A DNA stretch of 42,748 nt from Methanobacterium sp. (GTDB taxonomy: Archaea > Methanobacteriota > Methanobacteria > Methanobacteriales > Methanobacteriaceae): positions 1 to 42,748 of the forward strand of contig PLXT01000078.1 of assembly GCA_003151535.1 (NCBI GenBank), in the 5' to 3' direction. Numbering within the stretch: the stretch's first letter is position 1; each line of letters opens with the position of its first letter. Below are positions 24,627 to 33,569 of the stretch, one piece after another. The position numbers were made by a program, and so were the translations under genes. The notes under the pieces are model-generated. The model was not told where the DNA came from. It ran no database searches and saw only the letters and a program-made list of their open reading frames with translations.

Positions 24627-24803
24627 AATCTTTCGATATTTTGTTAAAATTGTTACGTATAACCTGGTATAATCCCAAAAAAAATGACAATGCCATGAAA
24701 TATTACTAGAAAATAAGATAAATAAAAATATGATATAATCAAAATGAATTAAAAATTATATAAAATATATAAATAAAATTTTAAAATAATGGGAAAATAA
24801 GTA

Positions 24804-27137
24804 TCATCCCTTCTCAAGACATGTTATTTCCCCATCAAATTCTTTGAATTTATTTGCAAGACCTCTGAAGTAGGGAATATATACCTTGTAAAATGCCAGT
24901 CTGTCGGGATTGATATTGTTTTTAACCAGTTCCTCTTTTAATCCAGCTATCTTCTCTTTGGTACGGGAATACATTGGATTGTATGGATATTCTCCCATAA
25001 TAATACCATCAGCACCCATTTTAAAGGCGTGTAGGATATGTTTAGGCATAATCCTATTCATTGATGGGATTTTAATTATTCTAACAGAACTAGGAACAGA
25101 TATCTTATTTATTCCAATGTTATCTGCTGAAACATATCCAACCGAATCTAAAAATGCTATGATACGATTTTCTTCTGGTTTTTTATCCTTTAACATACCA
25201 TCGATGGTGGCGATTATCTGTTCATCTGTCTGGCCCATTATCTCTATGGCATTATTTTCACATTCCCAAATACATGCTCCACATCCAGTACAAGAGATAG
25301 GATCAACAGTTAACATACCATCCTGTATGTAAGCTGCTTTATATTTACAGATATCGATACATTTCTTACACAGGTTACATTTTGACTGATCAATAGATGC
25401 AACAAATGGTTCTAATTCCACACCGCCATTTATTAACTCTGAAATTTTTGCTGCAGCCGCATTTGCCTGAACTATACTATCTGTAATATCTTTAGGTCCC
25501 TGAGCAGTTCCGCAGACGTATACACCATCAACTTCAGTTGCAACGGGTTTGATCTTGGAATGTTTCTCCTTGACAAATAGTTCCTCTGTAAGTCCAACAT
25601 CCAGTAAACCAGAAACATTGATGGTTCCATCTGATGGTTCCATTGCAGTTGAAAGAACAACTAAATCGGCTTCTATTTCAAGAGGCTCTCTTGAAAGTGT
25701 GTCCTCTAACCTCACAAGGAATATTCCATCTTTCTCTGCTATTTCTCCGGGTCTGCCCCTGATTAACCTCACCCCATTTGACTGTGCATATTTAAAGTAT
25801 TTTTCATACATTCCCGGTGTTCTCATATCTGTGTAACAGATAATAACATCTGTATCTGGGTAATGCTGTTTAATAACATTTGCATGTTTGATTGCAACCA
25901 TACAGCATACCTTGGAACAGTACTTTCTTCCACCTGGTTTTTCATCCCTCGAACCCACACATTGTACCATAACAACACGTTCAGGAACTTTATTGTTCGA
26001 TGGTTTCAGTAATTTGCCCTGGGTTGGTCCGTTAACTCCCATGATCCTTGCAAGTTCCATCTGGGTGACAATATCATCGTGACGACCATAGGAATATTCG
26101 GGTCTTTTAGCCATATCAAAGGTTTTATGGCCCGTTGCTATTACAACAGAACCAACTGTCATTGGAACAACTTCACCTTCCATGTCAAGGTCAATAGCAT
26201 TCATTCTACAGACCTCTTGACATTTTCCACAGTTTTTACACTTCTCAAGATCGATGGTGTAAACATCAGGTACAGCCTGTGCAAATGGTTTGTAAATAGC
26301 CTTTCTGAAGGTCATGTCTTCGTTCCAAGAATCTTTGACTTCGACAGGACAAACTTCTGCACATTTTCCACAACTTATACACCTATCTTCTATTACCTTT
26401 CGAGGTTTAGATTCAATTAGAAGATGGAAATTACCAGACCTTCTTTCAGCAGATTTTAAAGTGGTGTTGGTCATTATTCTAATGTTTTTATGTTCCACAG
26501 CCTCATTTACAAGTGGGTTTAATAGACACATTGCACATTCTTCTGCTAGTTTTTCGGGTGAAAAGAGTTTACCAACCTTGACCATTGCCCCTCCAATTGT
26601 TGGTTGTTCTTCTATGAGACAGGTTTTAATGCCCTGTCTTGCAAGTGAAAGCGATGCACTTATACCTGAGATTCCCCCGCCAATCACTGCAGCGCTCTTG
26701 GTTGTCTTACGTAACACTGGGTCTAGGGGCTGTGCATATTTAACCTTTTCAATTGATGCGTTTACAAGTGATATTGCCTTTTCTGTTGCTGTTTCAACAT
26801 CGGGATTTACCCATGAACACTGTTCCCTTAGATTAGCCATTTCAAGGAGGTATGGATTTAATGGATTTATATATTTTTGAAATGTTTTTTCATGGGTTAT
26901 TGGTGAACATGCAGCTACAACTATCCTGTCAAGGTTTTTCTGTATAATACTGTCTCTTATTATTTTTCTTCCGTTAATTGAACAGAGATTTTCAAATTCC
27001 TCGACCACTTCTGCATCTACCGATGATCTTAGCTTTTCCATGTCGACTGTGTCTGAAATGTTTCCACCACAGCGGCATAGAAAAACACCTATTTTAAGGT
27101 CTTTATTTGAAATATCCTTAGATGAATCTTGGTTCAT
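24804..27137 (-). CDS. HdrA-like protein with degenerate MvhD-type domain
   Basis: A 777-residue heterodisulfide reductase subunit A homologue, the flavin-bifurcating subunit family. Visible parts: N-terminal VFLCRCGGNISD, FAD site AAVIGGGISGIS, ferredoxin clusters CISCGKCAEVC and CKNCGKCQEVC, the HdrA-specific KYCSKVCCMVA, then two more ferredoxin motifs (CNLCKKCIDIC, CTGCGACIWEC). The last 110 residues align with MvhD/FrhD-type subunits (RIIAFLDSVGYVSADN, HAFKMGADGIIMGEYPYNP), but every cysteine of the usual 2Fe-2S site is replaced. The ATG at 27137 follows GGGAGGAACTC; the ATG 15 bases earlier is part of that site. It lies 92 bp after hdrB in the same direction. Confidence 0.88.
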   Translation of the reverse strand: MNQDSSKDISNKDLKIGVFLCRCGGNISDTVDMEKLRSSVDAEVVEEFENLCSINGRKIIRDSIIQKNLDRIVVAACSPITHEKTFQKYINPLNPYLLEMANLREQCSWVNPDVETATEKAISLVNASIEKVKYAQPLDPVLRKTTKSAAVIGGGISGISASLSLARQGIKTCLIEEQPTIGGAMVKVGKLFSPEKLAEECAMCLLNPLVNEAVEHKNIRIMTNTTLKSAERRSGNFHLLIESKPRKVIEDRCISCGKCAEVCPVEVKDSWNEDMTFRKAIYKPFAQAVPDVYTIDLEKCKNCGKCQEVCRMNAIDLDMEGEVVPMTVGSVVIATGHKTFDMAKRPEYSYGRHDDIVTQMELARIMGVNGPTQGKLLKPSNNKVPERVVMVQCVGSRDEKPGGRKYCSKVCCMVAIKHANVIKQHYPDTDVIICYTDMRTPGMYEKYFKYAQSNGVRLIRGRPGEIAEKDGIFLVRLEDTLSREPLEIEADLVVLSTAMEPSDGTINVSGLLDVGLTEELFVKEKHSKIKPVATEVDGVYVCGTAQGPKDITDSIVQANAAAAKISELINGGVELEPFVASIDQSKCNLCKKCIDICKYKAAYIQDGMLTVDPISCTGCGACIWECENNAIEIMGQTDEQIIATIDGMLKDKKPEENRIIAFLDSVGYVSADNIGINKISVPSSVRIIKIPSMNRIMPKHILHAFKMGADGIIMGEYPYNPMYSRTKEKIAGLKEELVKNNINPDRLAFYKVYIPYFRGLANKFKEFDGEITCLEKG

Positions 27138-27229
27138 ATGAGTTCCTCCCATGGGAGTTAATATTAGAATTATATATTATTTTTTTAAATTTTGGATTTT
27201 GTATTATAGTAAAATTAATAGATTAAATA

Positions 27230-28213
27230 TCAGTTAATGGATTTTTTAGCTTTTACATCCACTTTTTGATTTGATTCCAATGAATAATTTAATTTCTTAA
27301 GAAGGGGTTCTATTGGAACTGTGTGGGTTTGTATACCCAGAATCTTATATGGATCCGCGCCAAAGGCCAGTGCAATGAACTGTGATATATTCAGATGGAA
27401 TATGTTAAATTCTGTGTCGAGTTTTTCTTCGATGTATGGTTGATAACGGTCAAACTGCATCTGACAGTTAGGACACATGTGCAGCAATAAATCTACTTTA
27501 TTCTCCTTTAAAGCCTGAAGTTTTCCTGCTGTCACAGCCAGAGATGCTTCTTTATTTGTGAATCTCTGACGGAAACCCGCACCACAAGTTACCCTCTTAT
27601 GATCGTACCATCCTATGGTTTCAACACCCACAGCCTCAGCAAGTTTGTCTATTAAGTTAGGATCCCTCACACCTTCTATTGTATCGTTGTAGTGTACTTT
27701 ACAATAGTGACATGCATGGTGGGTTGCGACCCTTAAACCCGTGAGATCTACTTTAACCTGGCTTGATATTTCCTCACGTTTATTGAAGAATATTTCAGCC
27801 ACATGGAATATGTTTTGAGCTGGATCCATATCACCCTGGGTGTACTCCCTTTTTTCAAGATTGGAATCATCAAGTATTTCATTCACTTTATTTCTTGCCT
27901 CTTCATTCTGGTTTAATATTTTGGCTGATTTTTTTAGTATGGCGTAACATGTTGCACACATAACAGCGATATTCTTGTGACCAGTTTCAACTGCTATATG
28001 GAAGTTTCTGGCAGCGAGTGCTGTGGTTGAAATTTGGTCAAATAGATCGTAGTAGTGTCCGAGTCCTGTACAACATGATTGTCTTTCATCAACGTAGTAA
28101 TCAACATCTATCCTGTCGAAGATGTAGCATGTTGATGATTCGATGCCAGGATATTCAACGTTTACAAGGCAGCTTTTAAAGAGTAAAATATCTTTATCGG
28201 GTATAAATTTCAT
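27230..28213 (-). CDS. HdrB-like protein, CCG-domain
   Basis: A 327-residue heterodisulfide reductase subunit B homologue with two CCG domains, which in HdrB hold the two noncubane 4Fe-4S clusters that split disulfides. The first domain is complete: Cys15, Cys47-Cys48 (QSCCTG), Cys86 and Cys89 (MCATC). The second has HHACHYC, MCPNC (Cys247, Cys250), but VTCGAGF gives Thr209-Cys210 where the family has Cys-Cys, so one cluster ligand is missing. Its ATG overlaps the hdrC stop (TAATG), showing translational coupling. The change suggests a substrate other than the CoM-S-S-CoB heterodisulfide or a modified cluster. Confidence 0.87.
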   Translation of the reverse strand: MKFIPDKDILLFKSCLVNVEYPGIESSTCYIFDRIDVDYYVDERQSCCTGLGHYYDLFDQISTTALAARNFHIAVETGHKNIAVMCATCYAILKKSAKILNQNEEARNKVNEILDDSNLEKREYTQGDMDPAQNIFHVAEIFFNKREEISSQVKVDLTGLRVATHHACHYCKVHYNDTIEGVRDPNLIDKLAEAVGVETIGWYDHKRVTCGAGFRQRFTNKEASLAVTAGKLQALKENKVDLLLHMCPNCQMQFDRYQPYIEEKLDTEFNIFHLNISQFIALAFGADPYKILGIQTHTVPIEPLLKKLNYSLESNQKVDVKAKKSIN

Positions 28214-28800
28214 TATTTACATCTCTTTATCTTTTCGAGTCTATCTTTAAATCCAGAATTATCAAGTATGGATTCAACTTCATCAATGGCATTTTCTGGT
28301 AATATATAGGAACCAAGGCCTAGATCGGCACGTATATCTTCAATATTTATTTTAAGATCCATATATCCCGGACCAACATCCTTGACCATGACATCAAAGA
28401 AGTTATTGGGTATAGATCCAACTCCCAGTTCCATGAAGCTGTCTCCATATGCAGCAAATGACACAATTTTTTTCATGCCTTCCCCTTTGTCAATAGACAT
28501 TTGTCTCAATATCTGGTTTATTTCACTTGCATTGTTACCCGAAGGACATACACTGTTACATGTGTAGCATGAAAAACAGTTCCAAATATTATCATCGTCT
28601 ATAACTGTTTCATCGTCTTCAAGAACCCTTCTTATCATATCCCTTGGATCATATTCTGTTTGTCTAGCACCTGGACAAACAGATGTACACATACCACACT
28701 GCACACACTTGTAGATCCCAAGATCAGGAGATGCTTTTATATCTTTTAAAACATCTTTTACAAGTTGTACTGATTCTTTTTTGAGTTTAATAGTTTTCAT
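28213..28800 (-). CDS. HdrC-like protein
   Basis: A 195-residue iron-sulfur subunit with two 4Fe-4S motifs, CVQCGMCTSVCPG and CFSCYTCNSVCPSG (residues about 35-95), as in HdrC, which passes electrons from HdrA to HdrB. The C-terminal half is helical with the usual family spacing. The ATG at 28800 has GGTG at suitable distance; a GTG four codons earlier has no binding site. It heads the hdrC-hdrB-hdrA order, the arrangement seen when C and B are fused in transcription, and lies 124 bp after the ThiF-like gene. Confidence 0.88.
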   Translation of the reverse strand: MKTIKLKKESVQLVKDVLKDIKASPDLGIYKCVQCGMCTSVCPGARQTEYDPRDMIRRVLEDDETVIDDDNIWNCFSCYTCNSVCPSGNNASEINQILRQMSIDKGEGMKKIVSFAAYGDSFMELGVGSIPNNFFDVMVKDVGPGYMDLKINIEDIRADLGLGSYILPENAIDEVESILDNSGFKDRLEKIKRCK

Positions 28801-28923
28801 GTAATATTGCACCGTTTTAATAACTTTTCTGAAGTTATTGGTCTGTCATATAGTATTTCATATTTGTTGGTTGTATTATAAAAATACATAACTCCAATTT
28901 CCTTAAATTAACTTTTTTTAATT

Positions 28924-29940
28924 TTATGTTCCAATATAGCGGGCATAGATGGTCCTTGCCACTATTTCATCGTTGGTTCCCTTGATTATTGCCCTTCCAT
29001 CTCGAAATAATGATATTTCTGTTTCATCATTTTTAAAGAGCATTATAAAATCTGTACATTTGACAGTCCCAAGTTTTTCAAGTTTTTCACCAATACCCTT
29101 TAGGGACAACTCCTTAGGATCTGCTGGAGTTATCTGTATCGCATTTCTACCGCACAGGGAGGTAATTATTTCCTGTTCATCCGAATCAATGAATTCATAA
29201 TTTTCCCTGCCGCAACATTCACACTTTTCATTCTTCTTAACCATTATACTATCAAATGAATGGTTCCATGTGTCGTAGACTAATAAATTACTGTTAGTTG
29301 ATTCAATGTCATCATAAAATCCTAATAGAATTTTAATGGCTTCAGTTGTTTCTATCGAACCCATTATAACTGTTATGGTGTTCAATACTCCCATAGTGTC
29401 GCATGTTGGGAGTGATCCAGCCTTTGGTATACTTGGATAAAGGCATCTGATACATGCCTTATCGGGTAGTATGTTCATGCTCATTCCAGATGTACCTATT
29501 GCACCCGTGTATATCCATGGAATTCTATTTTTTACACAGACATCATTTATAAGCATTCTGGTCTGTATGTTGTCTGTTCCATCTATAACCAGATCAACAC
29601 TGTTTAAAATTTCTTCAATATTGGTATAATTTACATCTTTGATAATAGGATGCACTTCTATATCAGAATTTATACTAGCTATTTTCTCGGAGGCTGCAAC
29701 GGCTTTTGGTGCCCCAATATCGTTTTCATCAAAGAGCATTTGCCTTTGAAGATTGTTAAGCTCAACAAAGTCCCTGTCTATAATTGAGATTTTACCTACA
29801 CCTGCACGAGCTAGATTATTAGCTGCTACTGTTCCAAGGGCTCCGCATCCTACAATGGCTACACTGCTATTTAAAAGTTTTTCCTGTCCTTCTTCACCAA
29901 TGTTTTGTAATATTACTTGTCTTGAATATCTGCTCTGCAT
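28924..29940 (-). CDS. ThiF/HesA/MoeB-family E1-like adenylyltransferase
   Basis: Activates the C-terminal glycine of MoaD/ThiS-like carriers by adenylation for sulfur transfer. The 338-residue protein shows SRQVILQNIGEEGQEKL, the nucleotide loop VAIVGCGALGTVAANNLARAG, the Arg of NNLQRQML, DGTDNIQTRMLIND and the zinc cysteines CIRCLYP and CECCGREN. After the E1 domain (about residue 240) comes a 90-residue extension of unknown type with two more cysteines. The ATG at 29940 is preceded by AGGAAATGATC. It lies between the GMC gene and hdrC on the same strand; the likely carrier partner is encoded at 12417-12701. Confidence 0.88.
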   Translation of the reverse strand: MQSRYSRQVILQNIGEEGQEKLLNSSVAIVGCGALGTVAANNLARAGVGKISIIDRDFVELNNLQRQMLFDENDIGAPKAVAASEKIASINSDIEVHPIIKDVNYTNIEEILNSVDLVIDGTDNIQTRMLINDVCVKNRIPWIYTGAIGTSGMSMNILPDKACIRCLYPSIPKAGSLPTCDTMGVLNTITVIMGSIETTEAIKILLGFYDDIESTNSNLLVYDTWNHSFDSIMVKKNEKCECCGRENYEFIDSDEQEIITSLCGRNAIQITPADPKELSLKGIGEKLEKLGTVKCTDFIMLFKNDETEISLFRDGRAIIKGTNDEIVARTIYARYIGT

Positions 29941-30067
29941 AATGATCATTTCCTGATTAATATTTTTGATATCATAAAATTTATCAGCTTTTTGTAAATT
30001 CTATGCATTTAATTATCTTAATCTAAATTAATACCATTCCCAATTATCTGAGTTACAATGATTTTTT

Positions 30068-31405
30068 TTATACCAAACTATTTGGTTCACAAATTTCATC
30101 TGCAATATTTTTTGAGAGTCTTTTAGCAAGAGCCACAATGGTTAAAATAGGTGGCCTTCCTGGTGCTTGAGGTATTACACTTGCATCAGCAATAAAAAGT
30201 CCTTTGATGCATGTTTCAAGATTTTTATCCACTACTTTACCTATTGCTGCTGTTCCGCCGGGATGAGCTCCCCTTATAGGTGTCGATGATATTGATGAAG
30301 GTTCCACACCAACAGCCTTTAACAGTTCAACAGATTTATCATATCCTTCCTTCAACAAATTTAAATCCCTTGATGTGAGTTCTTTTTCAATTCTCCCATC
30401 TTTGTATATCTTCCCATTAGCTTCGTCAGCTATTTTAACCATCAATCCCATTACATCTTTGGCTTTGGGACTGAATCCTTTTTCTTCTATTAATGATATT
30501 AATTGGTTTGAGAAATGTGGTGATATGAAATATGGCCCAAATTCTGATTTAACTCCCATAGGAATTTCAGTGTTGAGATTTACATCCTTCAAATATCCAC
30601 CAACGGTAATAAACAGATCTGTGAAGAGGCCATCACTAACTTCATTGGTTACATCCGAATCTATTAATATTTTTGGGGTGTTTAAAGCTCCAGCTGCTAT
30701 AACAACTATTTTTGAACGGTAATGTTTTTTTTCGCCATTTGAATCTATGCCCTCAACACCATCCACCCTCTGATTTTTATGCAGAACCCTTGTAACTGTA
30801 ATGTTGGATAATATTTCTGTATTATTTTCTGTTTCATTTATTTCTTTAATAAAATCATTTGCATCCCATTTAGCTCCCTTGGTACACCCGAGTATACATA
30901 ATCCACAGCTATCACATTTATTAAAGTCAATAAATTTGGGCATGGGTTCCATAAAGTACCCTAATTTTTCACCTTTATCAACTATCATTCTTGTAGCTGG
31001 GCCCATCATCTCAACTGGGAGGGATCCAACTTTTAATTCCTTACTCGCTTCTAAAAGTTCTTCAAAGAGCTCTAGATCGAAGCCTTTAAACTGGGCTGTA
31101 GCACTATTTTTATAGCAGCTTATACAAGCATAACAACCATTTGCAAGAGATACTGGGGTTGTGCCTCCTAATCCTTCTATATTCATTAATTCTGCGGGAT
31201 AGTTCAAGAATTCATACCTATTATCGTTTCTATTTTCTTCTAAGCTGAGTGATAATTTGGTGTTTTTGATATGATTGGCTGCAGTTCCCCTTGGATGATT
31301 TAAGCCTTTTTCTAGTACTAGTATATTCAAACTTTTATTGGATAGTTCGTGTGCTACAGTTGCTCCTCCAGCACCGGTACCCACAATGATAACGTCATAG
31401 ATCAT
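30068..31405 (-). CDS. GMC-type FAD oxidoreductase with ferredoxin-like cysteine motif
   Basis: A 445-residue glucose-methanol-choline family flavoprotein. The FAD site is YDVIIVGTGAGGATVAHEL at the N terminus, with GGTTPVSLANG further on, the family sequence IVVIAAGALNTPKIL, and the C-terminal AHPGGTAAIG and GLFIADASVIPQAPGRPPI. Two cysteine motifs are inserted: NGCYACISC and CDSCGLCILGCTKG, the latter like a 4Fe-4S ligand set, seen in archaeal COG2303 proteins. Substrate unknown. A sulfur-regulon palindrome lies 66 bp upstream; the ThiF- and Hdr-like genes follow with gaps of about 120 bp and may form one operon with it. Confidence 0.85.
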   Translation of the reverse strand: MIYDVIIVGTGAGGATVAHELSNKSLNILVLEKGLNHPRGTAANHIKNTKLSLSLEENRNDNRYEFLNYPAELMNIEGLGGTTPVSLANGCYACISCYKNSATAQFKGFDLELFEELLEASKELKVGSLPVEMMGPATRMIVDKGEKLGYFMEPMPKFIDFNKCDSCGLCILGCTKGAKWDANDFIKEINETENNTEILSNITVTRVLHKNQRVDGVEGIDSNGEKKHYRSKIVVIAAGALNTPKILIDSDVTNEVSDGLFTDLFITVGGYLKDVNLNTEIPMGVKSEFGPYFISPHFSNQLISLIEEKGFSPKAKDVMGLMVKIADEANGKIYKDGRIEKELTSRDLNLLKEGYDKSVELLKAVGVEPSSISSTPIRGAHPGGTAAIGKVVDKNLETCIKGLFIADASVIPQAPGRPPILTIVALAKRLSKNIADEICEPNSLV

Positions 31406-31470
31406 GTTTTCACTTTAAATTTGTATTTAATTAAATTTTTCAATATTAAAAATTTATCAATATCCTATTA

Positions 31471-31486
31471 GATAACGATTGTTATG
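31471..31486. promoter_or_regulatory. TATAAC-N4-GTTATA-type operator of the GMC/ThiF/Hdr cluster
   Basis: GATAACGATTGTTATG matches 10 of 12 arm positions. It lies 66 bp upstream of the GMC start and, on the minus strand, just after a TATA-like ATATATTAATC, at the expected transcription start. Confidence 0.6.
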
Positions 31487-31626
31487 TCCATGATTAATAT
31501 ATCTATTGATCAAATAGACTGATAATAAAAATTTAATTCACTCTTTCGGGGTTTGGTCATTTCGTTTAGAGTAATTTAGGATTAGAATAAAAGTTAAAAT
31601 TTGATTTATTTATTATTTGTATATAT

Positions 31627-33039
31627 CTAGGTTGACTTGTCTTCAATTACAATATCAAGTTCCTTTAATCTGCTTCTTATTTCATCAGAGAGTTTCCATT
31701 CCTTTTTATCACGGAGTTTACCTCTAACATCTTTTAAGAGTTCAATTAAATCGTCTTGAAGATCTTGCTCATTTTCATTTTTCAAAGAAAAATCAAATCC
31801 TAAAACAATACCAAATTCAATGATAAGTGCTTTTAATTTGGTTAACGCATTTTTAGAAATATTTGAATTGTTTATGTCTCTATTTACTTCCCTTATGATA
31901 TCAAAAATTGTAGAAAATGCAGATGGTGTATTAAAATCATTGTCCATTGCTTCGAAAAACTCTTTTCGAACTTCTGAAAGTTTATAAATATATTCCTGGT
32001 CGTTTTCCATTGATATTGCAGTATTTTCGTCTAATAATTCGTTTATAGTTTCAATTAACTTGTAAATTCTTTGAAGTCCCTGTTGTGATTGATGGAGTAT
32101 TTCTTGACTGAAATCTATTGGGCTTCTGTAGTGGGTTGAAAGTACAAAAAACCTGAAAACATCTGGTGAGTATTCCTGTAATAAATCGTTAATGGTAATA
32201 AAGTTTCCAAGGGATTTGGACATTTTTTCTCCCTTAACATTTAAAAAGCCAGTATGCATCCAGTATTTTACCATTGGTTTTTTATTGGAAACTGCTTCCA
32301 TCTGTGCTATTTCAGCTTCGTGATGTGGAAAAATAAGATCCAACCCACCGCCATGTATATCATATTGCGGTCCGAAGTAGGTATCTGTAATGGCTGTATC
32401 TTCTATATGCCAACCTGGTCGTCCAGTTCCCCAAGGCGAATCCCACACCATTTCTAATTCTTCTAATTCTATTTCTCTCTTTTTCCATAGAGCGAAATCT
32501 CCTTGGTTCCTTTTTGAAGTGTCAGGACCAATCCTATGAACATTTAAATCTTCCAAATTGCGGTTTGATAATTTACCAAAGTCTTTAAACTTAGATTCAT
32601 CGAAATATACACCTTTATCTGTTTCGTATGCAAATCCCTTATCAACAAGGATTTTTATTTGGTTAATTATTTCAGGAATGTGTTCGGTAGCCCTTGCATA
32701 GAAATTAACGTTTTCAACACCCAAAACCTTCATATCTTGGAGATATTTTTCTTCGTATCTTCTTGCAAGTTCTAATGGTGATGATCCAAGTTCTTCTGCC
32801 CTTTTTAAGATTTTATCGTCCAGATCTGTGATATTTTGCAAATAAAACACTGTAAATCCACTGTACTTAAGGTACCTTGCAATTACATCGAAGGAGATAT
32901 ATGTCCTTGCATGACCTATGTGTGAATGATCGTATACAGTTGGCCCGCAAACAAAGAGTTTTATTTTGTTTCCTTCTCGGGGTTTGAATATTTCCTTCCT
33001 TCGGGTTATGGTGTTGTACAATTTTATCATAGGTTTCAC
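31627..33039 (-). CDS. cysS: Cysteinyl-tRNA synthetase
   Basis: Charges tRNA-Cys with cysteine. The 470-residue protein has LFVCGPTVYDHSHIGHARTY (zinc Cys and HIGH motif), LDDKILKRAEE, GRPGWHIEDTAI, DLIFPHHEAEIAQ and GEKMSKSLGNF (KMSKS). WHIED in place of bacterial WHIEC is a variant I associate with archaeal-type CysRS. The GTG at 33039 is preceded by AGGAACA at good spacing; an ATG three codons later is possible. It lies 168 bp after tRNA-Cys on the same strand, so enzyme and its tRNA may be co-transcribed from the operator-bearing promoter. Its presence shows direct cysteinylation, unlike methanogens that use only SepRS. Confidence 0.96.
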   Translation of the reverse strand: MKPMIKLYNTITRRKEIFKPREGNKIKLFVCGPTVYDHSHIGHARTYISFDVIARYLKYSGFTVFYLQNITDLDDKILKRAEELGSSPLELARRYEEKYLQDMKVLGVENVNFYARATEHIPEIINQIKILVDKGFAYETDKGVYFDESKFKDFGKLSNRNLEDLNVHRIGPDTSKRNQGDFALWKKREIELEELEMVWDSPWGTGRPGWHIEDTAITDTYFGPQYDIHGGGLDLIFPHHEAEIAQMEAVSNKKPMVKYWMHTGFLNVKGEKMSKSLGNFITINDLLQEYSPDVFRFFVLSTHYRSPIDFSQEILHQSQQGLQRIYKLIETINELLDENTAISMENDQEYIYKLSEVRKEFFEAMDNDFNTPSAFSTIFDIIREVNRDINNSNISKNALTKLKALIIEFGIVLGFDFSLKNENEQDLQDDLIELLKDVRGKLRDKKEWKLSDEIRSRLKELDIVIEDKST

Positions 33040-33206
33040 TGTTCCTGATAATCTTACTTATAACATGAATAATTTGGAAGACTAATTAACTTTCAATGGG
33101 ATAGTTATTATCTTTAAAACGATGTATTATTAAATATTTTAGTATTTTTATTAGATATTAAAATTTAGTACTTTTTAACTATAAATTTGGATATAAGAAA
33201 AATATA

Positions 33207-33277
33207 GGCCGAGATTGGGAATTGAACCCAAGTATCGTGGTTTGCAGCCACGCACCTAGCCGCTCGGTCATCTCGGC
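33207..33277 (-). tRNA. tRNA-Cys (GCA)
   Basis: Acceptor arms GCCGAGA/TCTCGGC pair fully. The anticodon arm is CGTGG-CTGCAAA-CCACG with anticodon GCA, and the T arm TTGGG-TTCAATT-CCCAA. The D stem is short (ACC/GGT) with GG in the loop; the variable loop has five bases. CCA is not encoded. The discriminator base reads C, whereas tRNA-Cys normally has U73. It lies upstream of cysS. Confidence 0.93.
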
Positions 33278-33320
33278 AAAAGAATGCCCTGAAGTGTAGC
33301 TTAATACACTGTACTAACTA

Positions 33321-33336
33321 GTTAACAATTGTTATA
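33321..33336. promoter_or_regulatory. TATAAC-N4-GTTATA operator at the tRNA-Cys promoter
   Basis: GTTAACAATTGTTATA (10 of 12) lies 44 bp upstream of the tRNA 5' end. On the minus strand it overlaps the TATA box (TATTTATATAAC), so binding should block transcription of tRNA-Cys and possibly cysS. Confidence 0.65.
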
Positions 33337-33339
33337 TAA

Positions 33340-33569
33340 ATACTTTATGCCTAAATCTAAAGAATTTTGTACTACAATTTTTTATTCACGATATGTTAAG
33401 TTTTATTTATTGAAGATTATTATTAAATCTTATTATTAATCACATCAAATCGTCTAATAAATTTATTATTGATGTGTGATAATAAAGTACTGATTAAATG
33501 AATAAAATAAATGGTTGTTCATAAGAAAAAAGTGAAGTGTGTACATTTTTTTGTACCAACATCACATAT
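33340..33569. other. Intergenic stretch between the tRNA-Cys promoter and the PNPOx gene
   Basis: About 230 bp, AT-rich. TATTATTAATCACATC and GATGTGTGATAATA near 33430-33485 make a loose inverted repeat; nothing coding is seen. Confidence 0.35.
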
